Below the pieces are notes generated by a model. That model was not told the DNA's origin and searched no databases. It worked only from the letters and a program-made list of their open reading frames with translations. This document shows, one piece after another, positions 52,884-61,843 of a stretch of DNA of 64,000 nucleotides (position 1 is its first letter; every line of letters begins with the position of its first letter). A program made the translations under genes and the position numbers. This stretch comes from Runella salmonicolor. Lineage in GTDB: Bacteria; Bacteroidota; Bacteroidia; Cytophagales; Spirosomataceae. The stretch is from the NCBI RefSeq assembly GCF_024158025.1, contig NZ_JAMZEL010000010.1, forward strand, positions 1-64,000, in the 5' to 3' direction.

Positions 52884-53809
52884 ACATAACTACCCTCACC
52901 GTCAACCCTGCCATCGACAAAAGTACGGTCATTGACCGTCTGATACCCGAACAAAAACTTCGGTGTGACCCTCCTCGTTTTGATGCGGGCGGCGGCGGCA
53001 TCAATGTGTCCAAAGCCATCAGACGCCTGGGCGGTAAATCATTGGCCATCTTTACGGCGGGCGGTGCGTCGGGGCAATTGTTGGCGGATTTGGTAAAACA
53101 AGAGCAAATTGACGCCAAAATCATCGAAACCAACGAATGGACCCGAGAAAACTTCGTCGTTGCCGAAACATCTACCAACGCCCAATACCGCTTTGGAATG
53201 CCGGGAGCCGCACTCACGGAAGCCGAAACACAGGCGGTTTTGGATGCTTTAGAACATTCTGAGGCCAATTATATAGTAGCCAGCGGCAGTTTACCGCCCA
53301 AAATGGACGTCAATTTTTATGAAAAGGTAGCGGCTATTTCCAAAAAAATCGGTGCTCGGCTCGTGCTCGACACGTCGGGTGAGCCGCTCCGTGCCGCTTG
53401 CGACGAAGGAGTGTTTTTGCTCAAACCCAACATCGGCGAACTGGAAGCGTTGGTCGGAACCACCAACCTCCAAATGGACGACGTGGATGATGCCGCCCGC
53501 ACGCTCATCGGCGACGGCAAATGCGAAGTGGTCATTGTCTCAATGGGGCCGAAAGGGGCGATTTTAGTGACCAAAGACCTTTGCGAACACATCCCCGCCC
53601 CACCCGTGCAGAAGCGCAGTACCGTCGGTGCAGGCGACAGCATGGTGGCAGGCATGACGTGGGCACTCACGCAAGGACTTTCGTATCCCGAAATGCTGCG
53701 CTGGGGCGTGGCGTGCGGCTCGGCGGCAACCATGAACGAGGGCACCCAGCTTTTTTTGCGCGCCGATGTAGACCGGCTGTTGGAGTGGTTTAAACGATTT
53801 GGTAAATAA
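52880..53809 (+). CDS. PfkB family kinase, 1-phosphofructokinase/hexose kinase type
   Basis: 309 residues from MNITTLTVNPAIDKSTVIDR at 52880, where the ATG overlaps the engB stop; an ATG at 52862 is also in frame but less likely. The first PfkB signature is GGGGINVSKAIRRLGGKSLAIF and the second RSTVGAGDSMVAGMTWAL with the catalytic Asp. It phosphorylates a phosphorylated or free hexose in the cytoplasm. Fructose 1-phosphate, fructose 6-phosphate and tagatose 6-phosphate are options. It is translationally coupled to engB. Confidence 0.93.
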   Translation: MNITTLTVNPAIDKSTVIDRLIPEQKLRCDPPRFDAGGGGINVSKAIRRLGGKSLAIFTAGGASGQLLADLVKQEQIDAKIIETNEWTRENFVVAETSTNAQYRFGMPGAALTEAETQAVLDALEHSEANYIVASGSLPPKMDVNFYEKVAAISKKIGARLVLDTSGEPLRAACDEGVFLLKPNIGELEALVGTTNLQMDDVDDAARTLIGDGKCEVVIVSMGPKGAILVTKDLCEHIPAPPVQKRSTVGAGDSMVAGMTWALTQGLSYPEMLRWGVACGSAATMNEGTQLFLRADVDRLLEWFKRFGK

Positions 53810-53844
53810 ACCTCACCAATTGACATTAGAATTTTGATTATTAT

Positions 53845-55221
53845 TTGAAGGCTAACAAAATAAAAGTGAACGCCTACTTCCAACATATCAACGAAGGCAT
53901 CCGCACCACTCTTGCGGGGATGAAGCTCACGCTCAGACACTTATGGGATGCGCGCAAGCGACGTGGAAACCACAGTATCCGTGAAAATGACTATTTTCAG
54001 GAACAAACTGGAATGGTGACGCTTCAGTATCCCTTTGAAACCATGCCCATCCCCGACAATGGCCGGTACCGTCTCCACAACGAGATGGATGACTGCATCG
54101 TTTGTGACAAATGCGCCAAAGTCTGCCCAGTAGATTGCATTGACATTGAGCCGATTAAGGCCACTGAGGAAGTAGGAAAAGCCTCTGATGGCTCTCCTAT
54201 TCGTCTTTATGCGGCGGTATTTGACATCGACATGGCCAAGTGTTGTTACTGCGGACTTTGCACCACGGTTTGCCCTACGGAGTGCCTGACCATGACCAAA
54301 ACGTTTGATTACAGCGAATTTGACGTACGGGACATGAACTATCACTATTCAAATCTAACTCCCGAACTGGCCGCTGAGAAAAAATCCCTTTATGAACAAT
54401 TCTTGCTCGAAAAAGAAGAGTTAAAAAAACAAAAAGCCTCTCCCCAACCCGCTGAAGCAATCGCTATCCCAACTGCAAAACCCAAACCCGCTTTTGCGCC
54501 CAAAAAGCCCGTTTCTGAAAGTCCACAGGCAGAGGTGGAAAGTGCTGAAAACAGCGAAATAGCCCCCAAGCCGAAGCCCGTTTTTGCGCCCAAAAAGCCC
54601 GTTTCTGAAAGCACAACGTCGGCTGAAAACAGCGAAGTAGCGTCGAAACCAAAACCCGTTTTTACGCCCAAAAAACCAGTTATCGAAAGCACAACGTCGG
54701 CCGAAAACAGCGAAGTAGCGCCGAAACCAAAGCCCGTTTTTAAACCCAAAAAACCTGTTGTTGACGATTCTACAGCTACCGCTGAAAATGCGACGTCCAC
54801 CGAAAACAGTGAGCCTATTGCTAGACCTAAACCTGTTTTTACGCCCAAAAAACCAGTTACTTCTACCGTAGAAAATCAGGAACCGGCTATTGAAAAAGCT
54901 GCAAATAATGAACCAAAAGAAGAAGTCAGCGGTGCGCCCGAGGCAACGCCAAAACCTGTTTTTAAGCCCAAAAAACCAGTAATCGAGGGTTCACAGGCGC
55001 AGGCCACCGTAGACAGTGCACCAGCAAACGACGTTGCTCCCTTCAAACCTAAGCCCGTTTTTGTTCCGAAAAAACCTACGGCTCCATCCGCGGAGGAGAG
55101 CGTAGCGCCCCACATTTCAGAATCAGAAACCCCCGAAACTAAAAATATCGATTCAGACGGGGTAAAACCCAAGCCTAAACCGATATTTAAGCCTACCATG
55201 AGGCAAAAAAAGGAAGAGTAA
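53845..55221 (+). CDS. nuoI: NuoI-like 4Fe-4S protein with a repetitive PKPVFxPKKPV tail
   Basis: 458 residues from a TTG at 53845 (a GTG at 53866 is another option). Residues 1-175 form a NuoI-like ferredoxin: LAGMKLTLRHLWDARKRR, TLQYPFETMPIPDNGRYRLH, cluster one CIVCDKCAKVCPVDC and cluster two CCYCGLCTTVCPTEC. This is the complex I peripheral-arm subunit that carries clusters N6a and N6b. The remaining 250 or so residues are a low-complexity, Glu/Ala/Pro/Lys-rich tail with eight copies of PKP-[VAI]-F-x-PKKPV. Such a tail is not part of the known subunit. No other nuo genes are visible. The stop codon is one base away from that of the convergent H1-like gene. Confidence 0.85.
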   Translation: MKANKIKVNAYFQHINEGIRTTLAGMKLTLRHLWDARKRRGNHSIRENDYFQEQTGMVTLQYPFETMPIPDNGRYRLHNEMDDCIVCDKCAKVCPVDCIDIEPIKATEEVGKASDGSPIRLYAAVFDIDMAKCCYCGLCTTVCPTECLTMTKTFDYSEFDVRDMNYHYSNLTPELAAEKKSLYEQFLLEKEELKKQKASPQPAEAIAIPTAKPKPAFAPKKPVSESPQAEVESAENSEIAPKPKPVFAPKKPVSESTTSAENSEVASKPKPVFTPKKPVIESTTSAENSEVAPKPKPVFKPKKPVVDDSTATAENATSTENSEPIARPKPVFTPKKPVTSTVENQEPAIEKAANNEPKEEVSGAPEATPKPVFKPKKPVIEGSQAQATVDSAPANDVAPFKPKPVFVPKKPTAPSAEESVAPHISESETPETKNIDSDGVKPKPKPIFKPTMRQKKEE

Positions 55222-55222
55222 A

Positions 55223-55816
55223 TTAAGCGCCCGTGGTCTCGGGAGGAGTTGGCGTATCGGTCGACTCAGCTTTTGGCTTACGAACGTAAGTTCTTTTGGC
55301 CGGAGCCGCTACGGTCTTTTTAACGGGTGCTTTTGGCTTAGGCGCTGGTTTCACTTCAACCGGAGCTTCAACCGCTTCGGGGGCCGCCACCTCTTTTACT
55401 TCATGGTGCGTTTTTTTTGATGACTTATCTTTTTTGTCACCTTTATCCTTTTTTTCACTTTTCTTATTCTTATCAGATTTTTTATCCTTATCGGCCTTCT
55501 TATCCTTATCAGACTTCTTGTCCTTATCGGCTTTTTTATCTTTATCTGATTTCTTGCCTTTGTCTGCTTTTTTAGCAGCTTTTTCAGCCTCCTTTGCCAG
55601 TTTTTCGGCGGCTTTTTTTACTTTTTTTGCTGCATCTTTTGCCTCTTCTTCTTTTGCTTTCGCCTCCTTTTTCTTTATTTTATCTAATTTCTTTGCCAGT
55701 TTTTCCGCTGCTTTCTTCACCGCTTTGGCTATCTTTTTAGAAACAGTTTCCCCCACAACGACGGCGGCAATTTTTTGGGCAATTTCGCTTGAGGCTTTTT
55801 TCTTTTCTGATTTCAT
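55223..55816 (-). CDS. Lys-rich histone H1-like protein
   Basis: 197 residues, strongly Lys/Ala/Asp-rich. After a short helical start (EIAQKIAAVVVGETVSKKIAKA) come helices of AAEKLAKK type, a run of KADKDKKSDKDK repeats and a C-terminal PAK-rich part with APKPKAPVKKT and RTYVRKPKAE. The composition fits bacterial H1-like DNA-binding proteins (HctB/AlgP-like), but any sequence so rich in lysine could look alike. The gene is convergent with the NuoI-like gene. DNA compaction is an inference. Tandem repeats at DNA level may make its length variable. Confidence 0.75.
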   Translation of the reverse strand: MKSEKKKASSEIAQKIAAVVVGETVSKKIAKAVKKAAEKLAKKLDKIKKKEAKAKEEEAKDAAKKVKKAAEKLAKEAEKAAKKADKGKKSDKDKKADKDKKSDKDKKADKDKKSDKNKKSEKKDKGDKKDKSSKKTHHEVKEVAAPEAVEAPVEVKPAPKPKAPVKKTVAAPAKRTYVRKPKAESTDTPTPPETTGA

Positions 55817-55910
55817 GGGGATTTCGAGATTGTGTTTTATTGTAAAGTAAAAAATCTACAAATACATAACTAAATTTCCGTTAAAACAAAAATTTCAGGT
55901 TATTTTTATG

Positions 55911-56453
55911 TTAAGATTTTAGCATTTTTGAGACATAATCCCACGCCACGATTCCCGCACTCACCGACACGTTGAGGGAGTGTTTGGTGCCAAATTGGGG
56001 AATTTCCAAACAAATATCGGCTTGGCTTACCACTTCTTCGTTTACCCCAAAAACCTCATTACCGAGCACAAATGCATATTTTTGGTTCAATTCGGGCGTA
56101 AAATCCTGCAATTTTGTACTTCCTTCTGCTTGTTCTAGCGCCACCACCTTGTAGCCTTCTGCCTTCAATCGTGCTACTAAGTCCAACACATCTAGCACAT
56201 GTTCCCACAGCACCGTAGCATCTGCCCCAAGGGCCGTTTTAGTAATATCGCGGTGAGGAGGCGTTCCTGTCAATCCACAAAGATAGATTTTCTCCGCCCG
56301 GAAGGCATCGGAGGTTCGAAACACCGAGCCTACATTGTTTAAACTACGAATATCATCCAACACAAAGACAAAGGAATGTTTTGGAGCAAGCAGGTATTCA
56401 TCGGCCGAAAGGCGATTAAGCTCTTCCATCGATACTTTACGCGGAGAAATCAT
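55911..56453 (-). CDS. TrmH/SpoU family RNA methyltransferase
   Basis: 180 residues, a minimal SpoU domain without an N-terminal extension. The knot motifs are SFVFVLDDIRSLNNVGSVFRTSDAF (motif 1), YAFVLGNEVFGVNEEVV (motif 2) and CLEIPQFGTKHSLNVSVSAGIV (motif 3). It methylates a ribose 2'-OH in tRNA or rRNA using SAM. It lies divergent from the M16 peptidase gene. Confidence 0.94.
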   Translation of the reverse strand: MISPRKVSMEELNRLSADEYLLAPKHSFVFVLDDIRSLNNVGSVFRTSDAFRAEKIYLCGLTGTPPHRDITKTALGADATVLWEHVLDVLDLVARLKAEGYKVVALEQAEGSTKLQDFTPELNQKYAFVLGNEVFGVNEEVVSQADICLEIPQFGTKHSLNVSVSAGIVAWDYVSKMLKS

Positions 56454-56540
56454 TACAAATTGACAGATTAAAATAGACCTTTATGAACGCAAAAATAGTC
56501 GGAATATAGACGTCTGAAACCTCTATCCACCAAAAACTGT

Positions 56541-56548
56541 TATCTTTG
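56541..56548 (+). promoter_or_regulatory. Candidate -7 element of the M16 peptidase gene
   Basis: TATCTTTG, a full match to TAnnTTTG, 21 bases before the ATG at 56569. The -33 TTTG is not obvious. Confidence 0.45.
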
Positions 56549-56568
56549 TATAGTGACAAAACTTACGA

Positions 56569-57807
56569 ATGGAAGAATATAACTTACACACGCTGCCCAA
56601 TGGCATCCGTGTCGTACACAAACAAGTACCTCATACTCAGATTGCCCACTGGGGCATCATGCTCGACATCGGTAGCCGCGATGAGTTGCCGCATCAGCAA
56701 GGTTTAGCGCATTTTTGGGAACACATGGCCTTCAAAGGCACCCAAAAACGTAAATCATACCACATCATTAATCGTCTCGAAACCGTTGGCGGGGAGCTGA
56801 ATGCCTACACGACCAAGGAGAAAATCTGCTTTCATGCCTCGCTGCTCGCCTCGCACAGCGACAAAGCGATTGAGTTGCTTTCTGATATTTCGTTTCATTC
56901 TATTTTTCCCGAAAAACAAATCGAGAAAGAGCGGGGAGTGATATTGGAAGAAATGGCCATGTACCATGATTCGCCCGAAGATGCCATTCAGGATGAATTT
57001 GATGAAGTAGTTTTTCAGAATCACCAACTGGGTAAAAATATCCTTGGAACGTCGGACACGGTACGCTCTTTTGGGCGCAATGATTTGCAATCTTTTATTG
57101 CGGCCAATCTTGATACTGAGCGCATTGTGGTTTCATTGGTGAGCAATTTACCCTTTAAGAAAGCCGTAAAACAGGCCGAGAAATATCTCTACGACTTGCC
57201 TCATTGCACCACACAGCGAGTACGTACATCGCCCGAAATTTATGTACCCCAAGTCATCCAAACGCCCCGTGGCATGACGCAGGCGCAGGTGGCCATGGGT
57301 CGCCCAGCCTACGCGCTGATGGACGAGAAGCGTCTGCCGTTTTTTATGCTTGTCAACCTGCTCGGTGGGCCAGGCATGAACTCCCGCTTCAACATGACTT
57401 TACGCGAGAAATACGGTTTGGTTTATTCCATTGAGGCCAATTATGCGCCATTTTTGGACACGGGTTTTCTGGGTGTTTTCTTCGGTACGGAGCCTACCAA
57501 CCTAGAGCGTGCCATGCAACTCGTAAATCGGGAACTTCGTCTTCTGCGTGAAAAACCGCTTTCGACCATTCAATTGCGCAATTTGAAAGAGCAATTGATG
57601 GGCCAACTAGCCATGTCGGAAGAAAGTAATCAAAGCTTTATGCTGATGATGGCCAAAAGCATTCTGGATACAGGCAAAGTCGATTCATTACAGGAAATAT
57701 TTGCCGAGATTGAGGCGGTTACGGCTCCGCAATTGCAAGATATTGCCCAGGAGATGTTTGATGAGAGTCAATGGAGCACCCTGACCTTTGTTCCAGAAAG
57801 TGAGTGA
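56569..57807 (+). CDS. M16 family (pitrilysin-like) metallopeptidase
   Basis: 412 residues. The inverted zinc motif H-x-x-E-H is HFWEH (48-52) in LAHFWEHMAFKGTQKR, and the distal Glu is in ERGVILEEMAMYHDSPED. The C-terminal half has the family R/Y pair region (MNSRFNMTLREKYGLVYSIEA). There is no signal peptide, so it is probably cytoplasmic, of the PqqL/YmxG-like processing peptidase type. It stands just upstream of the O-methyltransferase gene, 133 bases apart with its own promoter in between. Confidence 0.95.
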   Translation: MEEYNLHTLPNGIRVVHKQVPHTQIAHWGIMLDIGSRDELPHQQGLAHFWEHMAFKGTQKRKSYHIINRLETVGGELNAYTTKEKICFHASLLASHSDKAIELLSDISFHSIFPEKQIEKERGVILEEMAMYHDSPEDAIQDEFDEVVFQNHQLGKNILGTSDTVRSFGRNDLQSFIAANLDTERIVVSLVSNLPFKKAVKQAEKYLYDLPHCTTQRVRTSPEIYVPQVIQTPRGMTQAQVAMGRPAYALMDEKRLPFFMLVNLLGGPGMNSRFNMTLREKYGLVYSIEANYAPFLDTGFLGVFFGTEPTNLERAMQLVNRELRLLREKPLSTIQLRNLKEQLMGQLAMSEESNQSFMLMMAKSILDTGKVDSLQEIFAEIEAVTAPQLQDIAQEMFDESQWSTLTFVPESE

Positions 57808-57913
57808 TTAACGAAAGAATCACAGATAAAATATATTCCAAATAAGTAACTGTAAGGTAGCATTTTAGGCGATAAAAACGACCTAAGTATATATTTTTAG
57901 CCGTTTTTTCGTT

Positions 57914-57921
57914 TATATTTG
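57914..57921 (+). promoter_or_regulatory. Candidate -7 element of the O-methyltransferase gene
   Basis: TATATTTG, a full match to TAnnTTTG, 20 bases before the ATG at 57941. TTTT stretches at about 57894 stand where the -33 TTTG is expected. Confidence 0.5.
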
Positions 57922-57940
57922 TTGAAATAACACTCACTGA

Positions 57941-58582
57941 ATGGATTTTATTCCTGCAGCCATAGAAGCATACGCGCTGGCCCATACGTCAGCCGAAAGC
58001 CCCTTACTGGCGCAACTCAACCGGGAAACCCACGCAAAAGTACTTCAATCTCGAATGCTTTCGGGACATTTGCAGGGCCGTCTTTTATCGTTGTTTTCGA
58101 CCATGCTTCGACCGCGTCGAATCTTGGAAATCGGTACCTATACTGGGTATTCTGCCTTGTGTTTGGCAGAGGGATTGGCCGATGATGGCATTTTAACAAC
58201 CATTGATGTCAACGAAGAGCTCGAATCGTTTGTACGGTCTTTTTTTGACCAATCGCCCCTCGGAAAAAAAATTGATTTCCGCATTGCCAATGCCGCCACG
58301 CTTATACCAACCTTGAACGAGACCTTTGACCTCGTCTTCATCGATGCTGATAAACTCAATTACGGTTTGTACTACGATTTGGTGTTTGACAAAGTCCGTC
58401 CGGGCGGAGTCATCATCGCCGACAATGTCCTTTGGAGCGGAAAAATTGTCCAGATGGACAAGCGAATAGATAAGGATACTCAGGCCCTTTTAGACTTTAA
58501 TCAGAAACTCCACAATGACCCGCGGGTGAGCAATGTGCTGCTGCCAGTTCGAGACGGCCTAATGATCGTGTGGAAACATTAA
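57941..58582 (+). CDS. Class I SAM-dependent O-methyltransferase
   Basis: 213 residues of the Methyltransf_3 (catechol/caffeoyl-CoA O-methyltransferase) type. SAM site ILEIGTYTGYSALCLAEGL, then TTIDVNEELESFVRSFF, DLVFIDADKLNYGLYYDLV (metal-binding Asp) and GGVIIADNVLWSGKIV. The natural substrate is unknown. It ends 20 bases before the start of the lytic transglycosylase gene and may be cotranscribed with it. Confidence 0.95.
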   Translation: MDFIPAAIEAYALAHTSAESPLLAQLNRETHAKVLQSRMLSGHLQGRLLSLFSTMLRPRRILEIGTYTGYSALCLAEGLADDGILTTIDVNEELESFVRSFFDQSPLGKKIDFRIANAATLIPTLNETFDLVFIDADKLNYGLYYDLVFDKVRPGGVIIADNVLWSGKIVQMDKRIDKDTQALLDFNQKLHNDPRVSNVLLPVRDGLMIVWKH

Positions 58583-58602
58583 CTTTTAGCGATTCCAAAG
58601 CA

Positions 58603-60798
58603 ATGAAACGTACCTTGACCCTCATCACCTTCATTTCTTTCTTTTCCATCTCCGCCATCTTGGCGCAGGCACCTGCCGTTCCTACGGTTCCATCCAGCGT
58701 AGGCTTCGCCGGAATGAACGTTAAGATTGACGATGATGCCCGTGCCATCATCCAATCAGACGTGAAAGCGCTCCTCGGCAACCGCAAGTATTGGGAGTCC
58801 AAGCTCGACCGTTGCGTGATGTATTTTCCCCTCATTGAAGGGATTTTGATTGACGAAAATATTCCCACCGATTTCAAATTTTTGGCCTTACAAGAAAGCG
58901 GCCTTCAGCCCGATGCCGTTTCTGCCTCCAATGCCGTTGGATTTTGGCAATTCAAAAAAGAAACCGCCGTTGACTACGGTCTGCGTGTCGACGATATGAT
59001 TGATGAGCGCAAAAACATTACTGCTTCTACCCGGGCAGCAGCGCGTTACCTCAAAAAAAGCAATACACAGTTCAACAACTGGGTTGCCTCGTTGTACTCT
59101 TATTATTTGGGCGCGGGAGGAATCAGCAAAAACATTCCCAGCGAGTGGTCGTATGCCAAGGAAGTTACATTAGATGGTAAATCAGACCGTTATATTTTGC
59201 GTTTTTTTGCGCATAAAATCGCCGTTGAATCCGCCATTGACCGTTATCAGTCTCCTATTCAAACGGTATTGCTGGAATATACTCAGGCCAAAGGCCGAAC
59301 CTTACGCGACATTGCCTCGGAGCTAAGCATCGACGAAACCACATTGCGCAACGAAAACCGCTGGCTTAATGCCAACGAAATTCCGACTGACCGAGATTAC
59401 ACACTGATTGTTCCCGCAAACAGCGAGCAACTTTCCACTACTCGTGCTCGCCTTTCGGCGGTTCAAAAACCCAATCAACGCGATAATTTTACCCTAAAAG
59501 ACATTGGTTTCCCAGTCTTAGTACGCGCCGAAGGATATAGCAACGACTTATTGTTGTACGAAATAAATGGCTTGCCGGGCATTATGGCGGGAGGCAATGA
59601 TAACATCGAATCGTTGGCCCGAAAGGCAAAAATCAGTTTCAGCAGTTTTTTACGGTACAACGAAATGTCGGAGCGTGACCCCATTGTTCCGGGAGACGTT
59701 TATTATCTAGCCAAAAAAGGCAAACGCGCCGTTGTTCCTTTCCACACCGTTCGGGAAGGCGAGTCGCTTTGGAAAGTTTCGCAAGTGTACGGCATTCGAT
59801 TAAAATACATTGTCAAAAACAACCGCATCGACAATCGTAATCAGCGCCCTCAAACGGGCCGAGTGCTTTGGCTAACCAAAAAACGGCCTCGCAACACCCC
59901 AGTTGAAGTCGTAGATATGCCGCAGGATGAGTGGGTTCCGGGCAGTGGAAAATCGCAGCCACGTCCAGCCGTGCAGGAAAATACCCGGGAAAGTGCAGCC
60001 CCGACTGCTTCCAATAAAATACCACAAAATCCATCAGAGCGCAAAGTGTACACGCCCAAGATGGCCGATACCCCGCCCCCTACTAAGTCTACGGCCAACG
60101 AGCCATCATTGGGTGGAGTAGAAGTAACGGATGCGGCCAATCTGCCTAAACAGGGCACCTCAACCACGGCACAACCAGCAAAGCCCAATAAAAGAGCCCC
60201 CTCTTTTAACCCAAGTGATGACGACCGGGTAGTGATTATCAACGACGATGAACCAGTAAGACAAACTTCGGCCAACAAACCTGCCAACAAAACCACCCCT
60301 ACCCAACCAGCACCGCAAACCACCGCAAAACAGCAACCAGTGGTTAAGAATACAACGTCTCCTACTACACCTAAAGAAACGGTGAAAGAAGAACCTATTG
60401 TAACGACAAAAACCGAAACGCCCAAGCCAAAAACGACGCCACCTTCAGCACCAGCAGCAAGCGGAAAGGTCATTAAACACGTCGTAGAACCAGGGCAAAC
60501 TTTTTACAGCATCTCAAAGATGTATGACGTGACCGTCAACGATATTTTATACTGGAATAATCTCACGCAAGATGCAAAGCTGCTGCGTGGCCAAAAACTA
60601 ACCATCCGCCCAGTAGGTGATACCCTTACTCAACAACCTAAAGCTGAAGAGTTTACGAATCATACCGTAGCCCAAGGCGAAACAATGTTTAGCATCTCTC
60701 AGAAATACGGAGTCAAAGTAGATCAAATCAAAGAATGGAACGGGTTGCCTGATACAGGAGTAAAACTCGGGCAACAACTGAAGATAAAAAAACAATGA
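58603..60798 (+). CDS. LysM-containing lytic transglycosylase
   Basis: 731 residues from MKRTLTLITFISFFSISAILA at 58603, a signal peptide start; an ATG at 58570 lies inside the methyltransferase gene. The SLT domain has ALQESGLQPDAVSASNAVGFWQF with catalytic Glu98. One LysM follows (VPFHTVREGESLWKVSQVYGIRLKYI), then a Pro/Thr/Lys-rich linker of about 170 residues and two C-terminal LysM repeats (HVVEPGQTFYSISKMYDV, HTVAQGETMFSISQKYGV). It cleaves peptidoglycan in the periplasm and is of the MltD type. Its last bases overlap the DUF3109 start (ATGA at 60795-60798). Confidence 0.94.
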   Translation: MKRTLTLITFISFFSISAILAQAPAVPTVPSSVGFAGMNVKIDDDARAIIQSDVKALLGNRKYWESKLDRCVMYFPLIEGILIDENIPTDFKFLALQESGLQPDAVSASNAVGFWQFKKETAVDYGLRVDDMIDERKNITASTRAAARYLKKSNTQFNNWVASLYSYYLGAGGISKNIPSEWSYAKEVTLDGKSDRYILRFFAHKIAVESAIDRYQSPIQTVLLEYTQAKGRTLRDIASELSIDETTLRNENRWLNANEIPTDRDYTLIVPANSEQLSTTRARLSAVQKPNQRDNFTLKDIGFPVLVRAEGYSNDLLLYEINGLPGIMAGGNDNIESLARKAKISFSSFLRYNEMSERDPIVPGDVYYLAKKGKRAVVPFHTVREGESLWKVSQVYGIRLKYIVKNNRIDNRNQRPQTGRVLWLTKKRPRNTPVEVVDMPQDEWVPGSGKSQPRPAVQENTRESAAPTASNKIPQNPSERKVYTPKMADTPPPTKSTANEPSLGGVEVTDAANLPKQGTSTTAQPAKPNKRAPSFNPSDDDRVVIINDDEPVRQTSANKPANKTTPTQPAPQTTAKQQPVVKNTTSPTTPKETVKEEPIVTTKTETPKPKTTPPSAPAASGKVIKHVVEPGQTFYSISKMYDVTVNDILYWNNLTQDAKLLRGQKLTIRPVGDTLTQQPKAEEFTNHTVAQGETMFSISQKYGVKVDQIKEWNGLPDTGVKLGQQLKIKKQ

Positions 60799-61358
60799 TA
60801 GTAATTGATAATACCGTTATCAGCGACGACATAGCTGACCATTTTTTCGTTTGTGAATTATCTAAATGCAAAGGCGCTTGCTGTGTGGAAGGTGATTTGG
60901 GCGCTCCCCTTGAGCAAGATGAATTGGCACTACTTGAAGAAGTTTATCCCCACGTAAAGCCCTATTTGAACAAAAAAGGCATTGAAGCCATTGAAAAAAA
61001 CGGGTTTTATGAGCAAGATTTAGATGGCGACTACGTCACGACCACGGTCAATGGGAAAGAATGCGCCTACGCGATATACGACAAAAAAGGAATCCTTAAA
61101 TGCGGTATTGAACAAGCTTTTTTGGACGGAAAAATTAATTTTCGGAAGCCCATTTCTTGTTATCTTTATCCTATTCGAATTACGAAATATGACCATTTCG
61201 ACGCGCTCAACTACGACCGCTGGCATATTTGCAACCCCGCCTGCCACAACGGACGCGAGTTGGGCGTGCCGATTTATAAGTTCCTGAAAGACCCGCTCAT
61301 CACCAAGTACGGCAGTGAGTGGTACGAAGAATTGGTCAATAAAATTGAGAACCAGTAA
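60795..61358 (+). CDS. DUF3109 family protein
   Basis: 187 residues. The family pattern is CELSKCKGACCVEGDLGAPL near residues 16-35, and further Cys in GKECAYAIYDKKGILKCGIEQA, ISCYLYPIRITKYD and WHICNPACHNGRELG. The Cys spacing resembles the YkgJ/zinc-iron chelatase group, which probably holds a metal. Function unknown. It overlaps the transglycosylase gene by four bases. Confidence 0.92.
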   Translation: MIVIDNTVISDDIADHFFVCELSKCKGACCVEGDLGAPLEQDELALLEEVYPHVKPYLNKKGIEAIEKNGFYEQDLDGDYVTTTVNGKECAYAIYDKKGILKCGIEQAFLDGKINFRKPISCYLYPIRITKYDHFDALNYDRWHICNPACHNGRELGVPIYKFLKDPLITKYGSEWYEELVNKIENQ

Positions 61359-61390
61359 CCTTACATCTTCAAAATCGGACAATTAAACCG

Positions 61391-61720
61391 TTGGAATCTA
61401 AAAACTTCTTTGGTGATGTCTACGACGTAGTTCGGCAGATACCCGTGGGACGCGTGACGTCGTATGGCAGTATTGCAAAGTTTTTGGGCTCTAAGTTGAG
61501 TGCTCGAATGGTAGGTTGGGCCATGAACGCCTGCCACGCAATGCCCGACGTCCCCGCTCACCGGGTCGTAAATCGCAATGGCGTTCTTTCGGGCAAGCAC
61601 TTTTTTGGGTCGCCAACGGCCATGCAGGCGCTTTTGGAACAGGAAGGAATCGGGGTGGAAAATGACAAAATCAGGGATTTCAAAAACGTTTACTGGGACC
61701 CTTCTGCTGAACTTTTATAA
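61391..61720 (+). CDS. Alkyltransferase-like protein (ATL) of the MGMT family
   Basis: 109 residues from a TTG start at 61391; the frame is open further up but no ATG fits. It has the DNA-binding half of O6-alkylguanine transferases: DVVRQIPVGRVTSYGSIAKFLG, ARMVGWAMNACHAMP and PAHRVVNRNGVLSG. The acceptor Cys of PCHRV is Ala here (PAHRV), so it cannot accept alkyl groups and should be an ATL, which flags alkylated bases for nucleotide excision repair. It lies 33 bases downstream of the DUF3109 gene. Confidence 0.9.
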   Translation: MESKNFFGDVYDVVRQIPVGRVTSYGSIAKFLGSKLSARMVGWAMNACHAMPDVPAHRVVNRNGVLSGKHFFGSPTAMQALLEQEGIGVENDKIRDFKNVYWDPSAELL

Positions 61721-61843
61721 TCTCTCAAAAATATACCAATCCGCCATTTTACCTTTTTTTTCCTTCTTTGCCTCTGTAAAAATTAAACTAAATAAGGTCG
61801 TCGATTGGCACGAATAATGCAAGACTTAACAAAAAGTGTTGCT

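Noticed and set aside
54390..54848. 152-residue minus-strand repeat frame
   Set aside because: Antisense of the PKPVFxPKKPV repeats of the NuoI-like protein.
55296..55850. 184-residue Ser/Phe-rich plus-strand frame
   Set aside because: Antisense of the Lys-rich repeats, which on the other strand read as Ser/Phe/Leu repeats.
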